Shown: positions 9,286-17,243, counted from the stretch's first letter. The stretch: DNA of 64,000 nt from an uncultured Litoreibacter sp. (GCA_947494645.1 CANLVO010000001.1:434001-498000); one strand, 5' to 3'. Notes: a model not told the origin generated them from the letters alone. Translations and numbers: made by a program.

Positions 9286-9354
9286 GTAGGGTGCGTGCTC
9301 GCACGCACTATTCAACATCTACCACTTTCCGCCCACAGGTGCGTGAAATCACGC
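9286..9354 (+). repeat. REP-like palindrome pair at the RAYT 3' end
   Basis: Two short palindromes lie 32 bp apart. The first (9286-9308) has the head GTAG followed by a hairpin with arms GTGCGTG/CACGCAC and a 4-nt loop. The second (9341-9354) has arms GCGTGA/TCACGC. A GTAG tetranucleotide beside a palindrome is the hallmark of REP elements recognised by REP-associated tyrosine transposases, and a RAYT pseudogene starts its 3' end here. Confidence 0.65.
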
Positions 9355-9917
9355 CCAGGGCTCCGCCCGTTTGCGACTAAAACCCTCCACTGGAGCGTTT
9401 TCAAGACGCCGCAAACCCCTACGGTCTCGGTGAATGGAGGAAAATTCCCACGCAAGTGGATCATCCACAAACCCGTGTTTCACGGGGTTTGACCAACAAT
9501 ACTCTAGATGGGCGCGGTAATCTGCTTCATCGCGAATATGATGTTCCCAAAATCGGCGTTGCCACAAACCGACCTCTCCTTTGCACCGTAGGGCGGGGTT
9601 CACCCCGCCATTCTCGAAACCTACCGGGGCAGGCGGGGTGAACCCCGTCCTACGCATCGACATTGAAAATCGTGCTTTGATTGCCGCCATGCGTGTGGAG
9701 AAATCGCGGTCACCTGCTGGCAATGTCCACACACAATGCATGTAGTCGGGCAACACAGCACAGGCATCTATGGAAAGGGGCGTTCACGGCGTGTCACCCG
9801 GACGGCGTCGCGAAGGCGGTCGATCTCATTGACCAATAGCCGTGACCCACGCGCCGCGAGGTTGACGGTGAAGAAGACGCAGGCGCCGGTGACTTTGGGG
9901 CGGCGGTAATTTGGCAG
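9349..9917 (-). pseudogene. REP-associated tyrosine transposase (RAYT, IS200-like Y1 family), degraded
   Basis: Two adjacent reading frames together make one RAYT protein. The N-terminal part (YRRPKVTGACVFFTVNLAARG, LLVNEIDRLRDAVRVTRRERPF) is read from about 9917 to 9771. The C-terminal part (VLPDYMHCVWTLP, LWQRRFWEHHIRDEADY, YCWSNPVKHGFVDDPLAWEFSSIHRD) continues in another frame to 9349. Three lesions are visible. The expected initiator before PNYRRP is CTG; an ATG upstream in the same frame gives a long hydrophobic leader not usual in the family. One base is missing at about 9771-9777, followed by a stop at 9768-9770. The HUH catalytic motif, normally DHLH, reads DYMH. A REP palindrome is embedded in the coding frame. 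RAYTs normally mobilise REP elements; this copy is probably inactive. Confidence 0.85.
9587..9654. repeat. BIME-like inverted pair of REP palindromes inside the RAYT gene
   Basis: Two 23-nt arms (9587-9609 and 9632-9654) are reverse complements with one mismatch and enclose a 22-nt loop. The left arm is itself a palindrome (GGCGGGGT, 2 nt, ACCCCGCC) preceded by GTAG; the right arm ends with CTAC. This is the layout of two REP elements in opposite orientation. It overlaps the RAYT codons around residues GFTPP and GGVNPALR. Confidence 0.8.
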
Positions 9918-10048
9918 CCACCAAATGCCATGGGCGAGGTTGACAAAAACCAAAGCCACCCATGACACCTTACCCCATAGTTTCCCCATGAATGGCTCCC
10001 TAGGTTGGGTTACCCACGCAAAACGCAATTCTTGAGGGGACACCGCCC

Positions 10049-10336
10049 ATGTTCAAATTCCTGTTCGGCAAGAAATCCGTTGAAGCGGTTAAAGAAACCC
10101 AGCGCGAAACCGTGGCCCGCGCGATGGGGGAGGTGAATGATGTCCTCGGCCAGATGGCCGTGAAGCCGAACGTGGCTGTCGATCTCAACACCGGGCTGGT
10201 CAAGATCGAGCTGCCAGAGCAGATGCCGGACGAGGCGTTGGCCTTGCCTGCGCCCGAGAAGGCCAAGGTCAAACCGGACGCGAAGACCCCTCCGGAACCT
10301 AAGGTTAATACCAAAGCCAAGGGCAAGGCCGCCTGA
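10049..10336 (+). CDS. small conserved hypothetical protein
   Basis: A 95-residue hydrophilic protein. The N-terminal half (MFKFLFGKKSVEAVKETQRETVARAMGEVNDVLGQM) is predicted helical. A short strand region follows (NVAVDLNTGLVKIELPEQMPDEALALPAP), and the tail is rich in Lys, Ala and Pro (KVNTKAKGKAA) and probably disordered. The start is supported by GAGGGG about 8 nt upstream. The frame has core-like GC composition. The pattern resembles a small uncharacterised protein that I believe recurs in Rhodobacteraceae, but I can give no function. It has no transmembrane segment or signal peptide and stands alone between the RAYT remnant and the VPLPA-CTERM genes. Confidence 0.7.
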   Translation: MFKFLFGKKSVEAVKETQRETVARAMGEVNDVLGQMAVKPNVAVDLNTGLVKIELPEQMPDEALALPAPEKAKVKPDAKTPPEPKVNTKAKGKAA

Positions 10337-10713
10337 TCGTTCTCGGGGCGCAGAGACCGCGAAACCGGCTGCCAGCTTCGCCTCTCATGATTCTGTCACA
10401 GGGGAGGCATCCGCGGCGGATTGTCCCGGTTTTGGAACCAAGCTCGGAAACGAAGAAAAACTGACCCGTGCAGATAGGGCGCCGGACACCGTCTGAACCT
10501 GCGCTGTCCTACGCCATATGGTGTTGATATCACATCGGAACCCCACAGATTGTGTCATTTTTGCAGCGCTGGGCAGGTTTTGCGAATATCAAATTTACCC
10601 TCAGTCGCGGATGAGAGATCCTCGCTTTAGGCGATGATAACAGTCGCGTGAGACGTAGGGCTGTGTTATGGTGCAGCTAACACCTGTGTCTCCATTTATG
10701 AGTGAGGATTAAT
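10337..10713. other. intergenic region upstream of the first VPLPA-CTERM gene
   Basis: No gene is seen in these 377 bases. The final part carries the ribosome-binding site GAGGA (10703-10707) that decides the downstream ATG at 10714. A TGTGTTATGG sequence near 10661 could be an extended -10 element, but no good -35 accompanies it. Confidence 0.5.
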
Positions 10714-11340
10714 ATGACTTTCACCAAACCGATCTTCAAAGCCGCCGTGCTGCCTGCAGCTGCCGCCTTGATGATGTCCACAGCGTCGACTGAGGCCTCT
10801 GTGGTCAGCAGCTACGTTCTGGAAGTTGAAGGCAGCGTTAACTACGTTGATTTCGGCTCCGCATACGCGGTTAACAACAATAACGGTCATTACCGCTACG
10901 TCCGCAACGCGTCTTACCGCAACACGGACCGTCTTTCGATCAACAGCGGTGCGGCATGGGTTGCCGATCTTGAGGCCACCTCCGGTGCCATGCAGATTGA
11001 TATCCACGACACAGGCGATATCAGCTATGCAGGCTGCTCCGGTTTCCTGAGCACAATGTGTAACGGCGCATACCAGTTTGCCTATGGTGCAAGCCTCATT
11101 GCATCTGACGGCTACAGCTTCTTGTCGCAACTGAATAGCCACGGCTTCAACTACGTGGATGACGGCACTTACTCTTGGGATATTGGCAACCACAGCTTCT
11201 TCCAGGCAGGCTACGGCGTGCAGGTCTCCTATGACGTATCGGCCAGCTCGCTTAGCGCGGTTCCGCTTCCGGCTTCCATGGCTTTCCTGATGGGTGGGCT
11301 TGGTCTGCTACTGGGAATGCGCAAGCGCTCCAACGGCTAA
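10714..11340 (+). CDS. VPLPA-CTERM sorting domain protein (exported surface protein)
   Basis: A 208-residue exported protein with a signal peptide (about residues 1-29, ending TASTEAS) and a C-terminal sorting tail: VPLPASMAFLMGGLGLLLGMRKRSNG. The tail has the VPLPA motif, a hydrophobic helix and a basic end. This class of tail is processed by exosortase-type enzymes in alphaproteobacteria, which typically direct proteins to the surface or an extracellular matrix. The middle part is polar, with many Ser, Asn and Tyr and two cysteines (CSGFLSTMC) that may form a disulfide. The start at 10714 is set by GAGGA 6 nt upstream, although the frame extends to 10702. No exosortase gene is in this window. 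A strong terminator follows. Confidence 0.85.
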   Translation: MTFTKPIFKAAVLPAAAALMMSTASTEASVVSSYVLEVEGSVNYVDFGSAYAVNNNNGHYRYVRNASYRNTDRLSINSGAAWVADLEATSGAMQIDIHDTGDISYAGCSGFLSTMCNGAYQFAYGASLIASDGYSFLSQLNSHGFNYVDDGTYSWDIGNHSFFQAGYGVQVSYDVSASSLSAVPLPASMAFLMGGLGLLLGMRKRSNG

Positions 11341-11365
11341 ACACCGACATAATTGATTTTGAAGA

Positions 11366-11394
11366 GGCCGGGCAGCACGCCCGGCCTTTTTCTT
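11366..11394 (+). terminator. Rho-independent terminator of the first VPLPA-CTERM gene
   Basis: A perfect 8-bp stem, GGCCGGGC (11366-11373) with GCCCGGCC (11379-11386), and a 5-nt loop are followed directly by TTTTTCTT. It lies 26 bp after the stop codon. Confidence 0.9.
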
Positions 11395-11563
11395 ATGCGG
11401 TCATCTCTGCGACCGGGGCGTTAACCTGTCAAACCGCGCGTTAATCATGTTTTAAGAAATAGCGAGACATTGGCTGCCCAGCATTCGATACTTGGCCAGG
11501 TGTTGAAACGAGCGCGAGGGCGCGTTTCCCGCCGGTCCAATTGTTCAAAATATGGGGTGTACC

Positions 11564-12205
11564 ATGGCGTCTGCTCAGGCGGCTGTCTTTTCGGCATTGT
11601 TTCTCTTAGTTTCCAGCTTTTCGGCCAGTGCGGCTACGATCCAAAATTACTCGATTTACGCAGAGGGAAGCTTCACGTCGCTCGGGTATCAGCAGCTGTA
11701 CTCCCATGACCGGATGACCTCTGCCTTCTCTATGCATCCCAACATGTCCTTTGCTGAGGCGACCAGCGCAGATCTCGATGGACATTATCTGGCGAATGCT
11801 TTGCGCGCAAAAACCGGCAGCGCGCGGCTGCGTTATGACGCGGGACCGCAATCAGATGGGGAGCGTGCGACCATCACCGATTGTACAGGTTTTCTAATCT
11901 TTTTGTGTGAGGGCAGGGCGCAAGTCTTTGAAACTGAGACAAGAACCCTCCACAGCTACACTGTCAATTCAAGCATCACGAGCTTGTCGGATAATGGGTT
12001 ACTTCATCGAAGCGATGCAGCCGTTGGTTGGTCGTCAGAAAGCACGATTTTCTTTAACGCTGGCGCATTACAGACGGTCGCCTTCAACATATCCTCGCTG
12101 GATATAGATCTGGAAACGGTTCCACTGCCCACCTCGTTGGCGCTTCTATTGGGTGGCATCGCCTTCCTAGGAGGTCTCCGGACAAAACGGGCTCTTTATT
12201 CCTGA
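11564..12205 (+). CDS. second VPLPA-CTERM protein, diverged tandem paralogue
   Basis: A 213-residue exported protein with a signal peptide (MASAQAAVFSALFLLVSSFSASA) and a C-terminal sorting tail: VPLPTSLALLLGGIAFLGGLRTKR. It shares with the upstream gene the N-terminal pattern TIQNYSIYAEGSFTSLGYQQLY (compare SYVLEVEGSVNYVDFGSAY) and a paired-cysteine segment, DCTGFLIFLCEG, aligning with GCSGFLSTMCNG. The two are therefore diverged tandem duplicates. The start could be 11552 or 11564; 11564 is preferred because GGGG lies 6 nt upstream and a clean signal peptide results. It follows the upstream gene's terminator and so must have its own promoter. Function unknown beyond surface sorting. Confidence 0.8.
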   Translation: MASAQAAVFSALFLLVSSFSASAATIQNYSIYAEGSFTSLGYQQLYSHDRMTSAFSMHPNMSFAEATSADLDGHYLANALRAKTGSARLRYDAGPQSDGERATITDCTGFLIFLCEGRAQVFETETRTLHSYTVNSSITSLSDNGLLHRSDAAVGWSSESTIFFNAGALQTVAFNISSLDIDLETVPLPTSLALLLGGIAFLGGLRTKRALYS

Positions 12206-12307
12206 GGCGAGATACTCCGGTGGCTTTGCTCGGAAAGTGGAGGTCTTTGAGCCTCATTCCCCATATGAGCCACGGCTGCCGTAGCAAGAAGACTAGCGCC
12301 TAAAACG

Positions 12308-12341
12308 ACAAAAGGCCGCGGTATGACCCGCAGCCTTTTGT
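12308..12341 (-). terminator. terminator hairpin, probably the original tRNA-Gly terminator
   Basis: An imperfect stem CAAAAGGC/GCCTTTTG with inner GCGG/CCGC pairs and one bulged mismatch is followed on the minus strand by a T-rich run. It lies just beyond the stranded tRNA-Gly 3' fragment at 12357-12402. It is therefore likely to be the native terminator of the tRNA, now separated from it by the island. It could also end the plus-strand VPLPA gene. Confidence 0.65.
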
Positions 12342-12356
12342 GTCGAAGAACCAAAC

Positions 12357-12402
12357 TGGAGCGGGCGATGAGATTCGAACTCACGACCCTAACCTTGGCA
12401 AG
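12357..12402 (-). repeat. attL: 46-bp direct repeat of the tRNA-Gly 3' half
   Basis: These 46 bases are identical to 24281-24326, the 3' half of the intact tRNA-Gly(GCC) including the encoded CCA. Homology stops abruptly on both sides. It marks the left junction of an integrated element whose integrase starts 58 bp to the right. Confidence 0.92.
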
Positions 12403-12460
12403 TGATAACTGTTTAAAAACAAACGCTTACATCCACAACTTGTGTCAAGGGATGTATAAC

Positions 12461-13423
12461 ATGGCAAATATTCGACAACTCCAGTCCGGAAACTGGAACG
12501 TTCAGGTAAGAAGAAGCAAATCCGCCCCGCGTTCACAGACTTTTCACACTCAGGAGGAGGCCATTCGATGGGCAATAAGGGAAGAAGGCGTTGACCGTTT
12601 CACTCATCCAACCTTCGAAGAGGCTGGTCTAAAATTTTGTGACACCGTCTTGCAAGGAAAGCCCTCCCAACGGTTAACAAGCTTGCAGGTCAGACGCATT
12701 GCAAAGCATCCGCGAATGGCAAAGCCAATGGATAGGATTACTTCTCAAGATGTGAATTCATATAAAAAACAAAGAGCCTTGGTTGTTTGTTCTACAACCT
12801 TGCGGGATGACCTTCTCAAAGTTCGCAGAGTTTTTAGATGGTACGTGTCGGAATTATTCGCAGAATTTGGGCTCGTTCTCGACAACCCGTGTGATGCAAT
12901 CACTCTTCCTAAGGCACGAAGGCCTCGTGACAAGGTCGTTAGCCGAAGTGAACTCAAACTCCTTCTGGGAGCCATGAGCCCAGAGATGGCCCAGATTGTT
13001 GAATTGGCATTTGAAACTGCCATGCGGCGTTCAGAGATTTTGCGGCTTGTTCCAAACGATCTTTGTCTAGGGAATAGGTTTCTAAGGGTCGTGGATGGCA
13101 AAGAGGGCTCGCGGGACGTCCCCCTCACCAAACGAGCCGTAGAGCTACTGAGCGACGCTGTCAGAGGCGCTACAAGTCATTCCGCCCCTTTGTTCCCGGT
13201 AGCCGCTTATAGCGTCACACAGGCTGTGAGGAGGGCAAGGGAAACCCTTGGTATGTCATCAGACGTCAGATTCCATCAGCTGCGTCACTCTCGCATCACG
13301 GAAGTTGCGAGAATGGGTCTCAATCAGGCTCAGATAATGGTCGTCAGCGGCCACAGAGATATTCGTAGCGTGCAACGGTACACTCATTTGAACGTAAGGG
13401 ATGTCATCGGATTAATCGACTAA
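12461..13423 (+). CDS. int: tyrosine recombinase/integrase of the tRNA-Gly island
   Basis: A 320-residue site-specific recombinase that would integrate and excise the island at tRNA-Gly. The C-terminal catalytic residues are all present: R189 in AMRRSE, H272 and R275 in HQLRHSR, H298 in SGHRD and the nucleophile Y307 in VQRYTHL. The N-terminal part (about 45-150) is the helical core-binding region. The start at 12461 (MANIRQLQSGNWNVQVRRS) follows AAGGGA with good spacing; the open frame to 12323 is spurious, since it reads through the terminator and the tRNA repeat. A position just inside the att repeat is usual for integrative elements. Confidence 0.93.
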   Translation: MANIRQLQSGNWNVQVRRSKSAPRSQTFHTQEEAIRWAIREEGVDRFTHPTFEEAGLKFCDTVLQGKPSQRLTSLQVRRIAKHPRMAKPMDRITSQDVNSYKKQRALVVCSTTLRDDLLKVRRVFRWYVSELFAEFGLVLDNPCDAITLPKARRPRDKVVSRSELKLLLGAMSPEMAQIVELAFETAMRRSEILRLVPNDLCLGNRFLRVVDGKEGSRDVPLTKRAVELLSDAVRGATSHSAPLFPVAAYSVTQAVRRARETLGMSSDVRFHQLRHSRITEVARMGLNQAQIMVVSGHRDIRSVQRYTHLNVRDVIGLID

Positions 13424-13714
13424 GATGTGTCACACGAGATGGCGCGGACGGCCCAAAGCCGCCGTCTGGTCGGCGTAGCGGATGCTGCGCTCGCAGCTCG
13501 CAGAGCTGACATTCGCGTCAGGGTCCGATGTTGCCTCTCGGCCTTGCGAGAGCAGACACTTCCCTTGGTTCCCACCCGGCAATATGTGTTGGAGCATCAG
13601 GCCTTTACTGGGTCTTTATGCCGATCTAACGTTCGTCAGTCGATGCACGTGTATTATGCTACACCGCAGAAACTCCTACTCCGTAGTATTCCGACTTTAT
13701 GCCGAAGGTTAGAC

Positions 13715-14707
13715 TTGAAATTTAAGCGCCGCACCTTGGAACAGATTGCAGACATGATCTGCGGCAATTTCGAAAGCGACACTTCTGTTTTTCCGTATCG
13801 CAGTAGCTCCTATCTGACCGAGTTCTTCGCCGACGCCGAGACCGACTACGTTCATGACGGCTCCACGCGGAAATGGTGGGTTGCGAGTACCCTGGAGACC
13901 ATCTTGGCCGAGCCGAGCTCTGATCCACGTTCGCCGCCGGACAGCTTCCTACGCGTAATTGAAACGCTCATGGACCAAGGCGATGCCCAAAACGAGGCGG
14001 GCGACCGGCCGAAGGCTCTGGAGATGCTAAACGCGGCTCTCGCGCGGGAAAACTTCGAAGCCTTCTACGGTGATGACCGTATCTGCTATCTCCGCCACAC
14101 CGGGACTAACCAAGCCCTCGCGCCGCAAGCCAATCCGCACCGCCCGCTTTCCGCGGAAGAGCTACAGCGCCGCGAGCGGCTGGAGGCATTTTTGGAAAAA
14201 TGCAGTGAAGATCAGCTCATCGAGGATGTGCTCGTCCCGCTCTTCCGGCAGCTTGGCTTCCACCGGATCAGTGTCTCTGGGCACAAGGACAAAGCGTTAG
14301 AATACGGAAAGGATTTGTGGATGCGCTACGTCCTGCCGACGCAGCATGTGCTTTACTTCGGGCTGCAAGCCAAGAAGGGCAAGCTGGATGCCTCAGGGCG
14401 CTCTGGCGCGACGAATGCAAATATCGCCGAAATCCTCAACCAGACGACCATGATGCTGGGCCATGAGGTCTTCGATCCCGAAGTCTCGCGCCGCGTCCTG
14501 GTCGATCATGCCTTCATCGCCTGCGGCGGTGAAATTACCAAGGCGGCGAAGAATTGGCTCGGCACCAAGTTGGACGCGACCAAGCGCTCCCAGGTCATGT
14601 TCATGGACCGGGATGATATCTTGAATCTTTATGTCGTAACGAACACGCCGCTTCCCGCCGCTACGTTGCCGCCGGAGCCAGAGTCAGACGACGAAATCCC
14701 TTTCTGA
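13715..14707 (+). CDS. putative defence nuclease: helical N-terminal domain plus PD-(D/E)xK-like (QxK) domain
   Basis: A 330-residue protein, or 426 if the unlikely GTG at 13427 were used. The TTG at 13715 is preferred: GAAGG lies 6 nt upstream, and the 96 codons before it look like translated non-coding DNA. Residues 1-130 (FKRRTLEQIADMICGN, FPYRSSSYLTEFF, DGSTRKWWVASTLE) resemble N-terminal domains of abortive-infection proteins such as the AbiJ type, a tentative match. Residues 160-310 look like an Mrr-type restriction endonuclease fold: E170 (QLIEDVLVPLFRQLGF), D200 (EYGKDLWMRY) and Q218-x-K220 (FGLQAKKGK) form a plausible catalytic triad. It sits between the integrase and the retron and may act with the retron or alone. 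Confidence 0.75.
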   Translation: MKFKRRTLEQIADMICGNFESDTSVFPYRSSSYLTEFFADAETDYVHDGSTRKWWVASTLETILAEPSSDPRSPPDSFLRVIETLMDQGDAQNEAGDRPKALEMLNAALARENFEAFYGDDRICYLRHTGTNQALAPQANPHRPLSAEELQRRERLEAFLEKCSEDQLIEDVLVPLFRQLGFHRISVSGHKDKALEYGKDLWMRYVLPTQHVLYFGLQAKKGKLDASGRSGATNANIAEILNQTTMMLGHEVFDPEVSRRVLVDHAFIACGGEITKAAKNWLGTKLDATKRSQVMFMDRDDILNLYVVTNTPLPAATLPPEPESDDEIPF

Positions 14708-14725
14708 TGGTCGCTAGACCAGCAC

Positions 14726-14755
14726 TTGTTAGCGTGGGAATTTTCTTGCTATAGT
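14726..14755 (+). promoter_or_regulatory. promoter of the retron RNA
   Basis: TTGTTA (14726-14731), an 18-bp spacer and TATAGT (14750-14755, preceded by TGC as an extended -10) predict transcription starting at about 14761-14762. That is exactly the first base of the a1 repeat of the retron RNA. Confidence 0.7.
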
Positions 14756-14760
14756 TGAAG

Positions 14761-14898
14761 GGCTTACGGGCAGACTTCCTGCTGCGCATCGCGGCAAATG
14801 ACAACAATGGTAGGCAGGCTGCTTACCTTCAGGTTCCCTTGCGGTATTTCGATTATTCGGTGTATCGCCGACGCTCGCATAAGAGTGCCCGTAAGCAC
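14761..14898 (+). ncRNA. msr-msd: retron msr-msd non-coding RNA
   Basis: This is the template RNA of the retron, reverse transcribed by the downstream enzyme into RNA-linked multicopy single-stranded DNA. The diagnostic a1/a2 inverted repeat is present: GCTTACGGGCA (14762-14772) and TGCCCGTAAGC (14886-14896), 11 bp, perfect. Directly after a1 is a candidate branching G (14773). Three hairpins lie between the repeats: a short msr stem (14780-14796, CAT loop); a 9-bp stem (14809-14817 with 14819-14827); and an 11-nt-arm stem with ATTATT loop (14841-14851 with 14858-14868), the last two probably in msd. The a2 repeat ends 16 nt before the reverse transcriptase ATG, the normal retron order. The exact msr/msd boundary cannot be fixed from sequence alone. 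Confidence 0.85.
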
Positions 14899-14912
14899 CT
14901 GAATCAGAGTAC

Positions 14913-16703
14913 ATGCATTTGAGTTCATTAGAAAAATTACAAGAAGCAAATAGCCTCACAGACCTTGCCAAGCTGCTTGGCTTCACCCCGAAAGGCGTCA
15001 GCTACGTCCTCTACAAGATGGACTCAGCCAAGAAGTACCGCTCTTTCGATATCCCGAAGAAATCGGGCGGTGTGCGCGCTATTCATGCACCTGAGCCGCA
15101 GCTTGCCTTGCTACAGACCCGCCTTGCCGAATTGCTCTATGCCTGCGTGCACGAGAAAAAGAAGACTGACCGGCGTTTCTGGTTTGCCTCGCATGGCTTT
15201 CATCAGGGGCGCACCATCGTCTCCAACGCCGAAGTACACAGGCGGCGGCGCTTCGTCTTCAATCTCGATTTGGAGAACTTCTTCGGCACGATCAATTTCG
15301 GTCGAGTTCGCGGCTTTTTCATCCACGACTCTATGTTCTCCCTGGAGCCGAAAATTGCCACGATCATCGCCCAGATTGCATGCCACGATAATGCTCTGCC
15401 GCAGGGTAGCCCCTGTTCGCCGGTCATATCGAACTTGATCGGAAATATCCTGGATTCGCGGCTTCTCGCGCTCGCGCGCGATGCGCGCTGCACATATACG
15501 CGCTACGCCGATGATCTAACCTTCTCGACCAACGAGAAGCTCTTCCCGACCGAAATTGCCGTGAACGTACACGGCGCTGATTGGGAGGTCGGAAAGAAGC
15601 TTAGGAAGGAAATTGAGAAGTCCGGGTTCTTCATTAATCCGGTGAAGACGCGCATGTCTTTGCGCCGCTCGCGCCAGACCGTCACAGGGCTGGTGGTGAA
15701 CGAGAAAGCCAATATCAATCAGGACTACTACCGCGCTGCGCGGTCCATGTGCAATTCGCTCTTCCAGACAGGATACTATTTCAAGCCGAGCGATGACCCT
15801 GCAGATGTCACTGACAATCTGAACCCCTTGGAGGGGACGCTATCGCACATCTATTTCGTTAAGGCGCGGCGAGACCGTAAGCCAAGGGTTAACAAGCTGG
15901 CCAAAGCCGCAGGTGAGTTTAACCCACCGCGCGCGCCCGAAAACCTCTATCGGAAGTTTCTGTTTTACAAGTACTTTGCCGCGCCCAATGCGCCGCTCAT
16001 CGTGACCGAAGGCATCTCGGATATCACCTATCTGCAATGCGCTATCCGCACGCTGGTCAAGAAATTTCCGCTCCTTGGAAAAGAGGAAGGCGGCAAGGTT
16101 GTCCGTCTGGTGCACTTCTTAAAGCCCACCGGCACGTCGCGGGATATCTTGAACCTCGGCCACGGCGCTGCCGGGCAATCCTCGCTGTTATCCAGCTACA
16201 CAAATAACCTGAAGAACTACGCTCACAAGCCGATGGCCAACCCCGTGATCATCCTCTGTGACAATGATGATGGCCCCAAGACGGTCTTCAAGAACGCTGA
16301 AAAGAAGTGCGGCACCAAGATCACAACGGCAACGACTGAACCTTTCTATTATCTCGGCGAAAACCTGTACCTCGTGAAGGTGCCGGAAGGCGCTACGCCC
16401 CATCCGCGAGAAATCGAAGACTTGTTCCAGCCAGCCTTGCTGGCAACCAAGCTGAACGGGAAATCCTTTGATCCGAAGAAGGATCATGGTGATGACACGC
16501 ATTACGGCAAGGTGGCCTTTGCGGAATCGGTCGTGCGGGCGAATGCCAGTACCGTCGATTTTTCTGGCTTCGAAGAACTATTGGAGCGCATTGAAGCTGT
16601 TTTAAAGCACTATGCAACCATTCTGGCGGCTCCGAGCGCAACGCCAGCGCCGGCAGCCGCTGCGGCATCTGCGCCGCCACCCACGGGCACTGCAACACCG
16701 TAA
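14913..16703 (+). CDS. retron reverse transcriptase fused to a TOPRIM domain (Ec67-like)
   Basis: A 596-residue fusion protein. The RT domain covers about residues 40-330. It has the catalytic aspartates in FNLDLENFF (D119) and YADD (198-201), LPQGSPCSP (162-170), and the two retron hallmark motifs NAxxH (NAEVH, 105-109) and VTG (257-259). Residues about 345-560 form a TOPRIM domain with the metal-binding glutamate in TEGISD (E366) and the acidic cluster DNDD (450-453). The tail is Ala/Pro-rich and probably flexible. The RT would make msDNA from the RNA gene 16 nt upstream, and the TOPRIM domain is the likely nuclease-type effector of an anti-phage abortive response, by analogy with retron Ec67. 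The start at 14913 has only a weak Shine-Dalgarno sequence. Confidence 0.93.
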   Translation: MHLSSLEKLQEANSLTDLAKLLGFTPKGVSYVLYKMDSAKKYRSFDIPKKSGGVRAIHAPEPQLALLQTRLAELLYACVHEKKKTDRRFWFASHGFHQGRTIVSNAEVHRRRRFVFNLDLENFFGTINFGRVRGFFIHDSMFSLEPKIATIIAQIACHDNALPQGSPCSPVISNLIGNILDSRLLALARDARCTYTRYADDLTFSTNEKLFPTEIAVNVHGADWEVGKKLRKEIEKSGFFINPVKTRMSLRRSRQTVTGLVVNEKANINQDYYRAARSMCNSLFQTGYYFKPSDDPADVTDNLNPLEGTLSHIYFVKARRDRKPRVNKLAKAAGEFNPPRAPENLYRKFLFYKYFAAPNAPLIVTEGISDITYLQCAIRTLVKKFPLLGKEEGGKVVRLVHFLKPTGTSRDILNLGHGAAGQSSLLSSYTNNLKNYAHKPMANPVIILCDNDDGPKTVFKNAEKKCGTKITTATTEPFYYLGENLYLVKVPEGATPHPREIEDLFQPALLATKLNGKSFDPKKDHGDDTHYGKVAFAESVVRANASTVDFSGFEELLERIEAVLKHYATILAAPSATPAPAAAAASAPPPTGTATP

Positions 16704-16883
16704 TCTCTCACCGACAATCTCATTGAGAATGGCCCGCCGTAGCCCCAATTCATCCTCGGTCCAAGACGCCCCATTGCGGCTTTTGATTGCCTCCGTTCGA
16801 TGGACCCGCGCAGTCATGATTTGCGTCTTCAGACCCGCGATTTCACATGCGACTTGTCCGAACCGAAGATCGAGGGACAACAC
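16704..16883 (-). pseudogene. possible gene remnant downstream of the retron
   Basis: On the minus strand a frame beginning with GTG at 16883 reads plausible protein (VACEIAGLKTQIMTARVHRTEAIKSRNGASWTEDELGLRRAILNEIVGE). It then degenerates into arginine- and cysteine-rich nonsense where it runs antisense into the retron coding end. It may be a gene truncated by arrival of the retron. The family is not recognised and no start signal is clear. Confidence 0.35.
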
Positions 16884-16928
16884 AGTCTCGGTTTACCGGT
16901 CGCTAGGGAAATTGCTAAAGGCGCTGCA

Positions 16929-17243
16929 TCAAGAGATCTCAGAATTGTTAACTTCGTACCAATCCCTGATGGTTTTAGTGAGAGTTGATAATGCAAAGCC
17001 CCGACTCATACGCACATCCAGCGAAGCGAATTCTTCCGTAAACTTGACCGTCTCTTCGCCAAGAGCGGTGAACTCAAACCTGCCGCTAGAATACTCATCG
17101 TTGGGGTCGTACCCCATCACACACCAACTGCCTATAACCTCGCCGTCACGTGTAATGACGTCGCCCTGCGACAAGCTTGGCTCGTACCCGCTGTGCAGCC
17201 ACTCATCGTGGCCGATGAAGTTGATCGGGTAAGTTAGTTCCAC
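16929..17243 (-). CDS. hypothetical protein, last gene of the XRE-ImmA operon
   Basis: An unrecognised acidic 104-residue protein without signal peptide or membrane segment. The first half (INFIGHDEWLHSGYEPSLSQGDVITRDGEVIGSWCVMGYDP) suggests small beta strands, and the second half (EETVKFTEEFASLDVRMSRGFALSTLTKTIRDWYEVNN) suggests helices. Its start lies 15 bp after the end of the preceding 68-residue gene on the same strand, so it is probably the fourth and last gene of a minus-strand operon led by the 239-residue hypothetical protein and the XRE-ImmA regulator. No function is proposed. Confidence 0.6.
   Translation of the reverse strand: MELTYPINFIGHDEWLHSGYEPSLSQGDVITRDGEVIGSWCVMGYDPNDEYSSGRFEFTALGEETVKFTEEFASLDVRMSRGFALSTLTKTIRDWYEVNNSEIS

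Noticed and set aside
12323-12460. N-terminal extension of the integrase
   Set aside because: It would read through a terminator hairpin and the tRNA att repeat; the ATG at 12461 has a better ribosome-binding site and opens the expected domain.
13427-13714. N-terminal extension of the nuclease gene from a GTG at 13427
   Set aside because: The 96 residues are Arg- and Cys-rich without domain character, there is no Shine-Dalgarno sequence, and a TTG with GAAGG at proper spacing lies at 13715.
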